Origin: Lewinella sp041392765
Lineage (GTDB): Bacteria; Bacteroidota; Bacteroidia; Chitinophagales; Saprospiraceae
Direction: 5' to 3'
Assembly: GCA_041392765.1 (NCBI GenBank)
Contig: JAWKLL010000001.1
Coordinates: 62,001-126,000 of the forward strand
Length of the DNA stretch: 64,000 bases
In this document: positions 46,531 through 54,471 of the stretch, piece by piece
Numbering within the stretch: position 1 is the first letter of the stretch
Layout: each line of letters starts with the position of its first letter
Notes under the pieces: generated by a model
What the model saw: only the letters and a program-made list of their open reading frames with translations
What the model was told of the DNA's origin: nothing
Databases searched by the model: none
Position numbers and translations under genes: made by a program

Positions 46531-47097
46531 TTAGACATACTTTAAATCCGTTTTACGTCCAAAATCTAACACAAAAAACATCCCTACTAAAAGGAGAATG
46601 GCTCCAATAACAGGAACGACTTGATTGTTCAAAACTAAATGGCCTAACCCAATCAAAGGCGTACCCAAGTTGATAACCAAAACTTGCCATTTGAACCGGC
46701 TAAAGAGGCCATACGTCGCAATGCAGATGCCGGCATAAAAAAGGGTAGGGCCGATGAGTAGAAAAGGATACTTAATAGGAGGCTGGTTGGAGATTATTGC
46801 AAAAATTTCTCTTTTTACATCAGGATCACCATGCGAGGCCCATAAGATAAAGTCAAGCGTACACATGCCAATTATTCCACCAACGCCAAGCGTCATGAGC
46901 ATTAGCCCCACGGTTTTAGTCATATTTTTAGGCAAACTCCTCCATAAAGAAAGCATGAAAATTGCGCCCAATAGTAGTGCCCAATGGGCATAATCAATGG
47001 GCCGCTGTGCCATCAGGAAATCAAAACCAAAAGACATCAATAATTGGCTCGTTGCTATTAATACCAAACCTGCTACTGTAATGATGGGGTAGTTCAT
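46531..47097 (-). CDS. Multi-pass membrane protein of unknown function
   Basis: 188 residues with six predicted helices (IITVAGLVLIATSQLLMSFG, WALLLGAIFMLSLW, VGLMLMTLGVGGIIGMC, YPFLLIGPTLFYAGICIATY, VLVINLGTPLIGLGHLVL, VIGAILLLVGMFFVLDF). No catalytic or transport motif is recognised. Stands alone. Confidence 0.75.
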   Translation of the reverse strand: MNYPIITVAGLVLIATSQLLMSFGFDFLMAQRPIDYAHWALLLGAIFMLSLWRSLPKNMTKTVGLMLMTLGVGGIIGMCTLDFILWASHGDPDVKREIFAIISNQPPIKYPFLLIGPTLFYAGICIATYGLFSRFKWQVLVINLGTPLIGLGHLVLNNQVVPVIGAILLLVGMFFVLDFGRKTDLKYV

Positions 47098-47253
47098 GTG
47101 CTCCTAATTTAGCGTGTTTAAATCAATCACCAACACCTCTTAATCAAACAAATACCATACAAATATATACAATACTGCCCTACATCGAAGGATTTTCTGC
47201 GTTCGGCTTGGCTTGATACCCGTCTTTGAGTGAGCGAGGCTACCCCAAAAGCT

Positions 47254-47928
47254 TCACTGCAAGGACTGCAACAAGGAGGCAATTTCTGCGGCATCGGGCA
47301 GTGGGTCGCTGGTGGGCGTGATGGCGGCGGTGTGGTAAAACGGCACCTGCAACGCTGTATGTAAGGCACTGATATGAGCGGCGCGAACGCCTCCTCCCGG
47401 CATGATGTGGATGCGGCCCTGCGCCTGAGCCACCAATTGCTGTAGCAGGGGCAACCCTTCGATGGCGGTAGGTGCGCCTGCCGAAGTGAGCAGGGTTTGG
47501 AAGCCGCAGTCAATCACCGTTTCCACTGCTTGTAGTGGGTCGGATACTTGGTCGAAGGCGCGGTGGAAGGTGCAAGGGAGGGGGTGTGCCAAAGTTACCA
47601 ACTCGCGGTTGGCGGCAGCATCCACCTGGCCATGCGCATCGAGGATACCGAAAACCAAGCCGTCCACCCCCGCGCTTTTGAAGTCGATGATGGTCTGGCG
47701 CATAGCTTGGAAGGCAGCGGGAGCATACACAAAACCGCCACCCACAGGGCGCACCATTGCGTAGAGAGGGGTAGCCGTCTGCTGGCGTAGTGCTTGCACT
47801 TGGGTCAGGTCGGGGGTGAGGCCGCCTGCTGCCCGGTCGGTGCAAAACTCAATGCGGTGAGCACCTGCCTGTAAGGCGATGTGTGCCGAGGGCAAGTCGA
47901 AGCAGGCAACTTCTAATTTTGCGGGCAT
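47254..47928 (-). CDS. cutC: CutC-family protein (copper homeostasis)
   Basis: 224 residues, intact. TIM-barrel of the CutC family: KLEVACFDLPSAHIALQAGA, RIEFCTDRAAGGLTPDLTQV, AMVRPVGGGFVYAPAAF, TFHRAFDQVSDPLQAVETVI, IHIMPGGGVRAAHI. Linked to copper tolerance in E. coli, although its biochemical role is unsettled. Its start overlaps the end of the asparaginase-family gene by 16 bp, so the two are coupled. Confidence 0.93.
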   Translation of the reverse strand: MPAKLEVACFDLPSAHIALQAGAHRIEFCTDRAAGGLTPDLTQVQALRQQTATPLYAMVRPVGGGFVYAPAAFQAMRQTIIDFKSAGVDGLVFGILDAHGQVDAAANRELVTLAHPLPCTFHRAFDQVSDPLQAVETVIDCGFQTLLTSAGAPTAIEGLPLLQQLVAQAQGRIHIMPGGGVRAAHISALHTALQVPFYHTAAITPTSDPLPDAAEIASLLQSLQ

Positions 47929-48908
47929 GTGTGGTAGTGGTTAGCTTGCAACAATTCGGCACCGGCGGCGGTATGCAGCGCGAAGGTAAAACCCTGCTGT
48001 ACCGACCACCCACCATAGCGCCCTTTGCGGTCGATGGCGATGAAACCGACCTGAATATCGCAGAGCGACTTGCCGCGCTGCTGCATCAAGTTCACGACGC
48101 GCTGCACGGCTTCGCGGCAGGCTTTTTGGGGCGAACGGCCTTGGCGCATGAGTTCCACCACGAGGTGGCTACCCACGATGCGCATGACCTCTTCGCCATG
48201 CCCGGTGGCCGTAGCGGCACCTACTTCGTTGTCCACATACAGACCAGCACCGATGAGGGGGGAATCGCCCACCCTGCCTTGCATCTTATAGGCCATGCCG
48301 CTGGTGGTACAAGCGCCGGAGAAATTGCCGTGGGCATCGCGTGCTATCATGCCGATGGTATCGTGGTTTTCAATATTGGCTTTGGGTTGGTAATTACTCG
48401 TCTCCAACCATGCTTTGTACTCCGCTTCGGAGGCTGGGGTGAGTAGTTTTTCCTTGGGGAATCCCTGCTCTAGGGCGAACGCCAATGCGCCGTCGCCTAC
48501 CAGCATGGTGTGGGGCGTTTTTTCCATGACGGCCCTGGCTACGGAGATGGGGTGTTTGATGTGTTCCAAGCAGGCCACCGAGCCGATATTGGCGTGTTCG
48601 TCCATGATACAAGCGTCGAGGGTGACGCGCCCGGTGCGGTCGGGCCTGCCGCCGTAGCCCACGCTTTGGTCGAGGGGGTTGGCTTCATTGACACGTACCC
48701 CGGCTTCCACGGCATCGAGTGCGCGGCCACCAGCGCGGAGCACCTCCCAGGCTACTTCGTTGGCGCGGATGCCGTTGTCCCAGGTGGATAATACGATAGC
48801 ACCTTGAATGGCGGAGGGTGTCGCTTCGTGGCGATAGCCAGCCGAAAGCGGAAATGCGGCCATGCCGAGGGCTGCGTTCTTGATGAATTTTCTGCGAGAG
48901 GATGCCAT
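47913..48908 (-). CDS. Ntn-hydrolase of the glycosylasparaginase / isoaspartyl peptidase family, Tat-exported
   Basis: 331 residues, intact. The N-terminus MASSRRKFIKNAALGMAAFP is a twin-arginine signal (SRRKFIKN). The self-cleavage site is before the Thr in ENHDTIGMIARDAHGNFSGA (residue ~183), which becomes the nucleophile, and the substrate loop VGDSPLIGAGLYVDNEVGAA follows, as in glycosylasparaginases. Product: release of Asp from N4-(GlcNAc)-Asn or isoaspartyl peptides. The tatC gene at 34.4 kb provides a transport route. First gene of a pair with cutC. Confidence 0.92.
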   Translation of the reverse strand: MASSRRKFIKNAALGMAAFPLSAGYRHEATPSAIQGAIVLSTWDNGIRANEVAWEVLRAGGRALDAVEAGVRVNEANPLDQSVGYGGRPDRTGRVTLDACIMDEHANIGSVACLEHIKHPISVARAVMEKTPHTMLVGDGALAFALEQGFPKEKLLTPASEAEYKAWLETSNYQPKANIENHDTIGMIARDAHGNFSGACTTSGMAYKMQGRVGDSPLIGAGLYVDNEVGAATATGHGEEVMRIVGSHLVVELMRQGRSPQKACREAVQRVVNLMQQRGKSLCDIQVGFIAIDRKGRYGGWSVQQGFTFALHTAAGAELLQANHYHTCPQN

Positions 48909-48941
48909 CTGTAAAAGGTATGATGGGTGAAAAAAGGAAGT

Positions 48942-49120
48942 GGTTCTTTGACTTTTTTAGTGGAGGCTACCCTTCGGGTCGCTACGTTTCGCAGCTCGCT
49001 ATTCGCTCGGCCCCGGCAAACCCGGGTCTGTCAGCTAAAAGCTGCCACTGCTGCACAACTTGTCTCGGCCTTTTGCCGAGATCGCTAGCCCAGCATATCC
49101 ACTAGATTTGTCAAAGAACC
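48942..49120 (-). repeat. TIR-bounded dispersed element, family A, copy 3 (inverted)
   Basis: 179 bp. GGTTCTTTGACTTTTTTAGT at the left and ACTAGATTTGTCAAAGAACC at the right form a 22 bp TIR. Interior GCTACGTTTCGCAGCTCGCT and ATTCGCTCGGCC is the inverse of the interior of copy 2, so this copy is in the opposite orientation. Confidence 0.88.
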
Positions 49121-49134
49121 AGAAAAAAACAACC

Positions 49135-49950
49135 ATGGGTTCTATTACCAGAATATTGTTCTTCCTCTTATGCGGGTCGATACTGTCGATGGCGCAAGTA
49201 TCGGGTCCACTTACGGCAGGTGCGGCCAGTGCCGCTATGGGCGGAGCTGGTGTTACACTATCTGGAGTGCCCGCTGCTTGGAGCAATCCTGCTGGTATAG
49301 CATCCCTGGAATCAGCTGCTTTTGCCCTTTATGGAGAACAACGATATGGGCTGGAATCCATCCGACAAGTCAGTGCAACAGGTGCGCTCCCTGTGGGCAA
49401 ACATAGTGCCGTGGGGTTAGTGGTCGGATATTTTGGTTTCACCGAATTCAATGAGCAACGCATCGGGATGGTTTATGGTCGAAAATTAAGCGACGGTATC
49501 CGTCTCGGTGCGCAACTCTACACATTAGGCACCCGCATACCGGATTATGGCAGCAAACAATTGGTAAGCGCAGAAGTAGGCATACAGGGCGATATCAGCC
49601 GCGCGGTCAGTTTTGGTGCAAGAGTTGCGAACCCGGTAAGAGTCGAGATTTTGAATGAGGAGTATTTACCCTCCGTGCTTTCAATTGGCATCAACTACCA
49701 CCCGGGCAAACAGTTGATGTTATTAGCGGAAGCAGAAAAAAACCTGATTTACCCCGTTCGTATTCGGGCAGGATTAGAATACCAGTTCTTGGATGCGTTG
49801 TTTCTGCGGATGGGCGTTGCCACCCAACCGAGCCTGCTGAGTTTCGGTGTCGGCTATACCTTGCGCCAACAATGGCGATTGGATGTATCGGCAGCTTGGC
49901 ATCAATATTTAGGTTTCACACCGGGCATCGGGCTGGTATTTACACGCTAA
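49135..49950 (+). CDS. PorV/PorQ-like outer-membrane beta-barrel protein
   Basis: 271 residues, intact. Signal peptide MGSITRILFFLLCGSILSMA; then the family block GAASAAMGGAGVTLSGVPAA and WSNPAGIASLESAAFALYGE, as in PorV/PorQ-type and related FadL-like barrels. Strands with alternating aromatics run to a C-terminal GLVFTR. I choose ATG 49135 because the upstream open part (from 49060) is encoded by the family A element. Known: PorV-type proteins shuttle T9SS cargo or form surface barrels, which fits the T9SS-dependent protein at 21 kb; the exact paralogue is unclear. Confidence 0.8.
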   Translation: MGSITRILFFLLCGSILSMAQVSGPLTAGAASAAMGGAGVTLSGVPAAWSNPAGIASLESAAFALYGEQRYGLESIRQVSATGALPVGKHSAVGLVVGYFGFTEFNEQRIGMVYGRKLSDGIRLGAQLYTLGTRIPDYGSKQLVSAEVGIQGDISRAVSFGARVANPVRVEILNEEYLPSVLSIGINYHPGKQLMLLAEAEKNLIYPVRIRAGLEYQFLDALFLRMGVATQPSLLSFGVGYTLRQQWRLDVSAAWHQYLGFTPGIGLVFTR

Positions 49951-49954
49951 GCCT

Positions 49955-50338
49955 ATGCTAAGCGCACACCCTATACCGCTTGTGTTAGGTACCGCCCTCT
50001 GGGGATGGACGGTGGACGAACCTACCTGCCACCGTCTCCTTTCGCATTTCTATCGCCAAGGAGGCAGAATGGTTGATACGGCCACCAATTACCCCATCAA
50101 CAAACAACCCGCCGATTTTCGCCGAGCTGAAAACATACTGGCGCGTTGGTGTCAACGGGAAGAGGTGACGGACTTGCAGGTCATCGTCAAGGTGGGTAGC
50201 GTGGACAATCTGTTCACACCAGATAACAACCTCTCCCCTGCTTTCTTGCTCATGGCGTTGGATTACTACCGCAACCTCTTTGGTAGCAATCTCCACACCT
50301 TCATGATTCATGGCTTAAAAGCTTACATACCTTTCTAA
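49955..50338 (+). pseudogene. Aldo/keto reductase, truncated beside a REP module
   Basis: 127 residues of a normally ~300-residue family. The start PLVLGTALWGWTV, the NADPH-fold VDTATNY with the catalytic Asp, and VIVKVGS (catalytic Lys) are present. Similarity stops at HTFMIH, where the conserved His follows, and after seven unrelated codons the frame ends at 50338, three bases before a REP module (50341). The rest of the gene is not found downstream. It starts 5 bp after the PorV-like gene, so it was in that operon. Confidence 0.75.
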
Positions 50339-50340
50339 AT

Positions 50341-50417
50341 AAATCCCGAAGGGATGGCAAAATTGTAAAGTTCCATCATATCGAACGGCCTTGAACCCCG
50401 AAGGGGAGGTGATATAG
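50341..50417 (+). repeat. REP module, distant copy
   Basis: AATCCCGAAGGGATGGCAAA and ACCCCGAAGGGGAGGTGATA match the modules beside the RAYT gene (39565, 40107), with the same internal spacing and length (~77 bp). Confidence 0.8.
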
Positions 50418-50855
50418 AAGAAGGATGGTCTTCATGCGTTCTGGCAAAGAAGCACAATGGTTTACAGTCCTTAAAAAGCAAATACAATTCATTGAAAAAG
50501 AGTATCTTGTGATGTAGCTTGCCCATTTGTGTCCACACGTAAGTCCCAGGGGCTTTGTAAACGTATTGAGAAAGGCTTCGCAGGAGGTGCGGCTTTCATT
50601 GTTTGGCTTATCCATAATTCACTGACCATCAAGCCCTGCCGGACAAGGGGGCGGACGAAACCCCGACGGCAACCATCGGGCGCTGGTGGGATGGAGGGAT
50701 TCGTTATGTGTGCACAGACAGTTCTTAGCGTTGCACATTCAGGCACAGTTGGTTTTGCCACTATCCTGTTGGCTCGGGATCAACGCTAAAAAACCAAGAA
50801 ACCTGAATTTTTGTCACCGCACTTGAAACATTACAAGTAAGTTATCTATTTTTGT
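50418..50855. repeat. Gap with partial family B element
   Basis: 50551-50625 matches part of the family B element at 27480 (GAAAGGCTTCGCAGGAGGTG, then TTATCCATAATTCACTGACC). A small ORF at 50433-50516 (MRSGKEAQWFTVLKKQIQFI) is possible but unsupported. The rest shows nothing I can assign. Confidence 0.4.
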
Positions 50856-51028
50856 CAAAACGTAACTACTTAGGTAGTGCGCTTTCGAGCTAAAAAAGAA
50901 GATTTTTTCGACTGACAAAGCTCATTTGAGGTGTAGCAGCGCTACGGCGACGAGAATAGCTGCCGTCAGGTGGAAAAAGGAGCTTTTTTAGCCGAAATTT
51001 TGAGTACTACCTAGTAGTTTACGTCAAA
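50856..51028. repeat. Long imperfect inverted-repeat element upstream of the restriction-modification locus
   Basis: Left arm AACGTAACTACTTAGGTAGT ... GAGCTAAAAAAG and the inverse of the right arm ACGTAAACTACTAGGTAGTA ... GGCTAAAAAAGC align over ~40 bp. The centre contains GTAGCAGCGCTAC. It ends 15 bp before the XRE start. Confidence 0.7.
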
Positions 51029-51042
51029 ACAATAATTGTCTA

Positions 51043-51333
51043 ATGAAGTCGTCTGGTGAGATAATTAAAGAAGCGAGGGAAACTAATGGTCTATATCTAA
51101 GACAAATTGCAGCAGAACTCGATATTGACCAAGCTATAATAAGCAAGTTTGAACATGGAGACAGAAAGCCTTCAAAGGAACAGGTAAATTTGTTTGCTGA
51201 ATTTTTCAACCTTGAAAAGGAAGACCTGTTATTTGCATGGTTAAGCGACAAGGTCGTTTATTACTTGAAAGATGAATCATTAGTTGATAAATTTTTAAAA
51301 GAGAAAATACAGTACAAAAAGAAAATAAATTAA
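51043..51333 (+). CDS. XRE-type regulator of a restriction-modification locus (C-protein-like)
   Basis: 96 residues, intact. HTH at residues ~5-60: GEIIKEARETNGLYLRQIAA, ELDIDQAIISKFEHGDRKPS, then FFNLEKEDLLFAWL. Small size and position directly ahead of a nuclease and methyltransferase gene are those of a controller (C) protein. Its stop overlaps the next start (TAATG). The target box is not identified, though the inverted-repeat element lies immediately upstream. Confidence 0.85.
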   Translation: MKSSGEIIKEARETNGLYLRQIAAELDIDQAIISKFEHGDRKPSKEQVNLFAEFFNLEKEDLLFAWLSDKVVYYLKDESLVDKFLKEKIQYKKKIN

Positions 51334-52245
51334 TGGAAATAAACAGAAATATAAGATCATCCAAAGAAGTTGTTTTGGATTATTTTAGAAATAGATCTTC
51401 TGAGTTTCTCGCAGAAGTCAACGAAGAATTTGGTGATACACAGTACAAGCACAAAAGCAAAAAAGCTTAACACACTGCTTGTTAAGACAAAAAACAATTT
51501 AATTGAAATCGTTGAGCAAAAAGCGAAAAGAGAGAATTGGTCAAATGAAGAATTGCTAGAAGGTGTTTTAATGGTTACTTATTGCAATTATGTTATGTGC
51601 TAGAAGTTAGACACTCCGTTTGGCCCTACGAGTACATGGCATTTTCGAGAAGAATTGGAAAATTATGGGAGCCTTTCTGCAAACTAGCCTTTGAATATCC
51701 TGTAAATGACTTAGAACTATTTGTTCCTCCTTTGTTTTCTGACGTGAAGAAAAAGCTTGCTACTGAAATTGAAAATTATATAAACACCTTAAAACTTTCA
51801 CAAGAAGAAAAAAGACCAGCTTCACAAATATTACAGTAAGGTATGGGGGGTTGGTTACTTCAGGGGAAATAAAATTAGAACTTGATCTTCATTTCATCTT
51901 TGAAGGAAAAAAATATGTGGTTGATTTCGCTTGGTTGGTTCTAATGAAAAAGGCAATACAAACCGACTATTACTTGTAGCAAGTGTCTATCATAATCTTG
52001 AAGAAGGTTACGAACCACTGATTTTTGTTCGTTCGCCCGAAAACAACAGTTATTTCAATACATTAAAAAATTCCGGAATTTGGAGTGCTTTCAGCGGTGA
52101 TGAGACCTATGATGAAATACGCAAGTATGCTGGTTATGACATCAAGACTTGGATAAGAAACAATATTTCATGGGAAGATGACCTCAATACTGAGTTTTCT
52201 GATTTTTTGGATGATAATAACCTTTCTCAATATTTAACATGGTAA
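51333..52245 (+). pseudogene. Type II restriction endonuclease-like gene in about five frames
   Basis: Reassembled from the start ATG 51333: EVVLDYFRNRSSEFLAEVNE; frame break ~51465; LNTLLVKTKNNLIEIVEQKA; break ~51595; LEVRHSVWPYEYMAFSRRIG and WEPFCKLAFEYPVNDLELFV; break ~51838; GEIKLELDLHFIFEGKKYVV-DF, an ELD...DFK-like nuclease pattern; break ~51935; GSNEKGNTNRLLLVASVYHN to the stop at 52245. The repaired protein would have about 303 residues and a PD-(D/E)XK-type core. Four lesions in 900 bp is higher than in the flanking genes, which are intact, so a decayed nuclease next to a kept methyltransferase is plausible. Specificity unknown. Confidence 0.65.
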
Positions 52246-52246
52246 T

Positions 52247-53746
52247 ATGATTTCAGAAAACAGAATATATCAAGCGTATTACACCAAGTCTGACCCAATA
52301 GTAAACTATATGGTTTCGCTATTGAGTTTAAAAGGTTCCGAAAAAATACTTGAACCCTGTGCAGGGGATGGGGTTTTCATTGACCCCATAGCTAAAACGT
52401 TTCCTGATGTACAGATTGATGCTTATGAGTTGAATGACTACTCATACGCAAATTTGCTTGTAAAATATTCTGATTTTGAAAATATCAATGTCAAGAAAAC
52501 AGACACCCTGACAGATATAGACCTTCAATTTCTTTGTTCAATGGGTGGTGGCTATGATGCAATTATTGCAAACCCACCCTACGGTGCATGGCGAGATCAA
52601 GAAGAAAGAAGAAAACTAAAAAGGAGTTACAATGGCTTTTATGCTAAAGAAAGCTACTCACTTTTTCTCTATAGGTGCATAGAAGCATTAAATGACAAAG
52701 GAAAGCTAGTGTTTATTATCCCCGATACTTACTTAAACCTTCACATGCACAAAGATATTAGAAAGTATATACTCACTCACACCAAAATAAAGGAGATTTC
52801 ACTGTTTCCATCATCTTATTTTCCAGGGGTGAATTTCGGGTATGCAAACCTGTCAATCATTGCTCTTGAAAAGTGCTTAAATCAAAAATCAAACTTAGAA
52901 AATGAATTCTCAATAATTAAAGGGTTTAGCAAAGTCGAAGAACTAGGTAGTAATAGTGACAACATCCGAACCTTTAATTTAAAGCAAAAGGATGTATTGA
53001 ATTCACCAGATTTCTCCTTTGCAACGAACGGAGACAAGCCGATTGCCAATTGTCTCAATTTTACCGAATCGAAGATTGGGGATATTTGTGATTGTGTCAC
53101 AGGATTTTATTCAGGAAACGACAAAGATTATTTAAAGGTTAGAGACAAGACCATACGTAATTCAAAAAGATATGAAGCGGTTAATTTGGATTTTGTTGAA
53201 TTTAATTGTGATGCCAGCTTGGTTGACGGACTTACTAATGAGAAGGAATATGTGCCAATTGTAAAAGGGGGCAATCGCAAGTATTATAAGCCTGATGATT
53301 GGTTTATGAAATGGTCTTCTGAGAAAGTTGATTTTTTCAAAAGCGATAAGAAAGCTCGTTATCAAAATTCAAGTTATTATTTCAGAAAAGGGATAGGAGT
53401 CCCCATGGTAAGTTCATCATCTATTACGGGAGTATTGATTGAGAACAGATTGTTTGACCAGTCTATTGTCGGTATTTTTCCGAAAGATGAAACATATCTC
53501 TATTATTTATTAGCCTTTTTCAATTCACCAACCTGTAACAAACTGATTAGAACAATCAATTCTTCAACCAACAATTCTGCCAACTATATCAAAAAAATTC
53601 CATTTCTTGAACCTGAAAATCAAGTGCTTGAAAAAGTAAGCGAAAGGATTAAAACAATTTTAGAAGCTTGTAAAACATCACATGATTATGATTGTAAACT
53701 TGAAGAATTGAACAACAATGCTATAAAAGAAATTTATGGATTTTAG
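52247..53746 (+). CDS. Type II N6-adenine DNA methyltransferase (TaqI/Eco57I-like)
   Basis: 499 residues, intact. Motif X-like Y-YTKSDPIVNYMV, motif I LEPCAGDGVF (residues ~37-46), motif IV IIANPPYGAW (residues ~107-116), motif VIII region VNFGYANLSIIAL. A C-terminal target-recognition domain (residues ~260-480) contains FYSGNDKDYLKVRDKTIRNS and SSTNNSANYIKKIPFLEP. The order I-IV-VIII-TRD is the gamma class. It methylates adenine in the site of the broken nuclease. AT-rich, unlike the following core genes. Confidence 0.9.
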   Translation: MISENRIYQAYYTKSDPIVNYMVSLLSLKGSEKILEPCAGDGVFIDPIAKTFPDVQIDAYELNDYSYANLLVKYSDFENINVKKTDTLTDIDLQFLCSMGGGYDAIIANPPYGAWRDQEERRKLKRSYNGFYAKESYSLFLYRCIEALNDKGKLVFIIPDTYLNLHMHKDIRKYILTHTKIKEISLFPSSYFPGVNFGYANLSIIALEKCLNQKSNLENEFSIIKGFSKVEELGSNSDNIRTFNLKQKDVLNSPDFSFATNGDKPIANCLNFTESKIGDICDCVTGFYSGNDKDYLKVRDKTIRNSKRYEAVNLDFVEFNCDASLVDGLTNEKEYVPIVKGGNRKYYKPDDWFMKWSSEKVDFFKSDKKARYQNSSYYFRKGIGVPMVSSSSITGVLIENRLFDQSIVGIFPKDETYLYYLLAFFNSPTCNKLIRTINSSTNNSANYIKKIPFLEPENQVLEKVSERIKTILEACKTSHDYDCKLEELNNNAIKEIYGF

Positions 53747-53788
53747 ACAATTACTTTGCAGATAGATATTAAAGGGAAAATCACTTAC

Positions 53789-53796
53789 TATCTTTG
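53789..53796 (+). promoter_or_regulatory. Probable -7 box ahead of the TrpF-like gene
   Basis: TATCTTTG, 21 bp before the ATG at 53817. Marks the return to GC-richer core genes. Confidence 0.45.
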
Positions 53797-53816
53797 CCGC
53801 GCTATAAGATAAATAT

Positions 53817-54461
53817 ATGCAGATGAACAAGATAAAAGCCACGGCGGTAAGCCACTTGACGGATGCGCGCTATTTTGCGGCATGGGAAGTGCATTGGCTG
53901 GGGTTTTACCTGTCGCCGGGGGCTGATTATTCTATGGATGTGACGACGGCTGCGGCGCTCCGGGAATGGGTGGATGGGGTGCGTATTTGCGGGGAATTTG
54001 GCTTGGCAGACACCGACTACATCCTGGAGCGGGTGGATTACTTGCGCTTGGATACGGTGCAATTGGATATGCTGACCCCGATAGCCGTGCTGATGGACTT
54101 GAAAGGAAAGGTGGAGGTGATACAGGAGGTGGTGGTATCGCCTTGGTCGGATACCGACGACCTGGCGGCGATGCTGGCCGAACGGAGCAACTGGGTGGAT
54201 TATTTTCTGCTCGATTTCACGAAGGGCGGTCTGACATGGGAAGAGATTGCACAGGGACTGCCGGTGTCGATGGACGATTTGCGGCATTGGCAAGCGCATC
54301 ATGCCCCCTTGATTATAGATGCGGGGCTACCAGCCGACCCCTTGCAGGTGGCGCGTGACCTACCATCCGTTGCTTGGTCGGTACGGGGTGGTGCAGAGGA
54401 AAAAACAGGGTACAAAAGCTTCGACGAGTTGGATGCTTTGTTTGAAGTGATTGCTCAATAG
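53817..54461 (+). CDS. TrpF-like TIM-barrel protein lacking the catalytic Cys
   Basis: 214 residues, intact. The N-terminus KIKATAVSHLTDARYFAAWE and VHWLGFYLSPGADYSM parallels phosphoribosylanthranilate isomerase (KICG-T...DA...GAD-LGF-F). In TrpF the catalytic Cys is in KICG; here that place reads KATA. The region of the second catalytic residue (LLDFTKGGLTWEEI) keeps an Asp and a Gly-rich turn. No other trp genes are nearby; it is 11 bp ahead of trkH. So it is probably a paralogue with a different function, or inactive. The start could also be ATG 53823. Confidence 0.75.
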   Translation: MQMNKIKATAVSHLTDARYFAAWEVHWLGFYLSPGADYSMDVTTAAALREWVDGVRICGEFGLADTDYILERVDYLRLDTVQLDMLTPIAVLMDLKGKVEVIQEVVVSPWSDTDDLAAMLAERSNWVDYFLLDFTKGGLTWEEIAQGLPVSMDDLRHWQAHHAPLIIDAGLPADPLQVARDLPSVAWSVRGGAEEKTGYKSFDELDALFEVIAQ

Positions 54462-54471
54462 ATAGGGTGTT

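Noticed and set aside
49060..49134. N-terminal extension of the PorV-like protein
   Set aside because: These codons are encoded by the right end of a family A element; the ATG at 49135 gives a proper signal peptide.
50640..50790. C-terminal half of the truncated aldo/keto reductase
   Set aside because: Translations of this stretch did not show the family's later motifs in any frame.
53817..54461. Calling the TIM-barrel protein TrpF outright
   Set aside because: The catalytic Cys motif is changed and there is no trp context.
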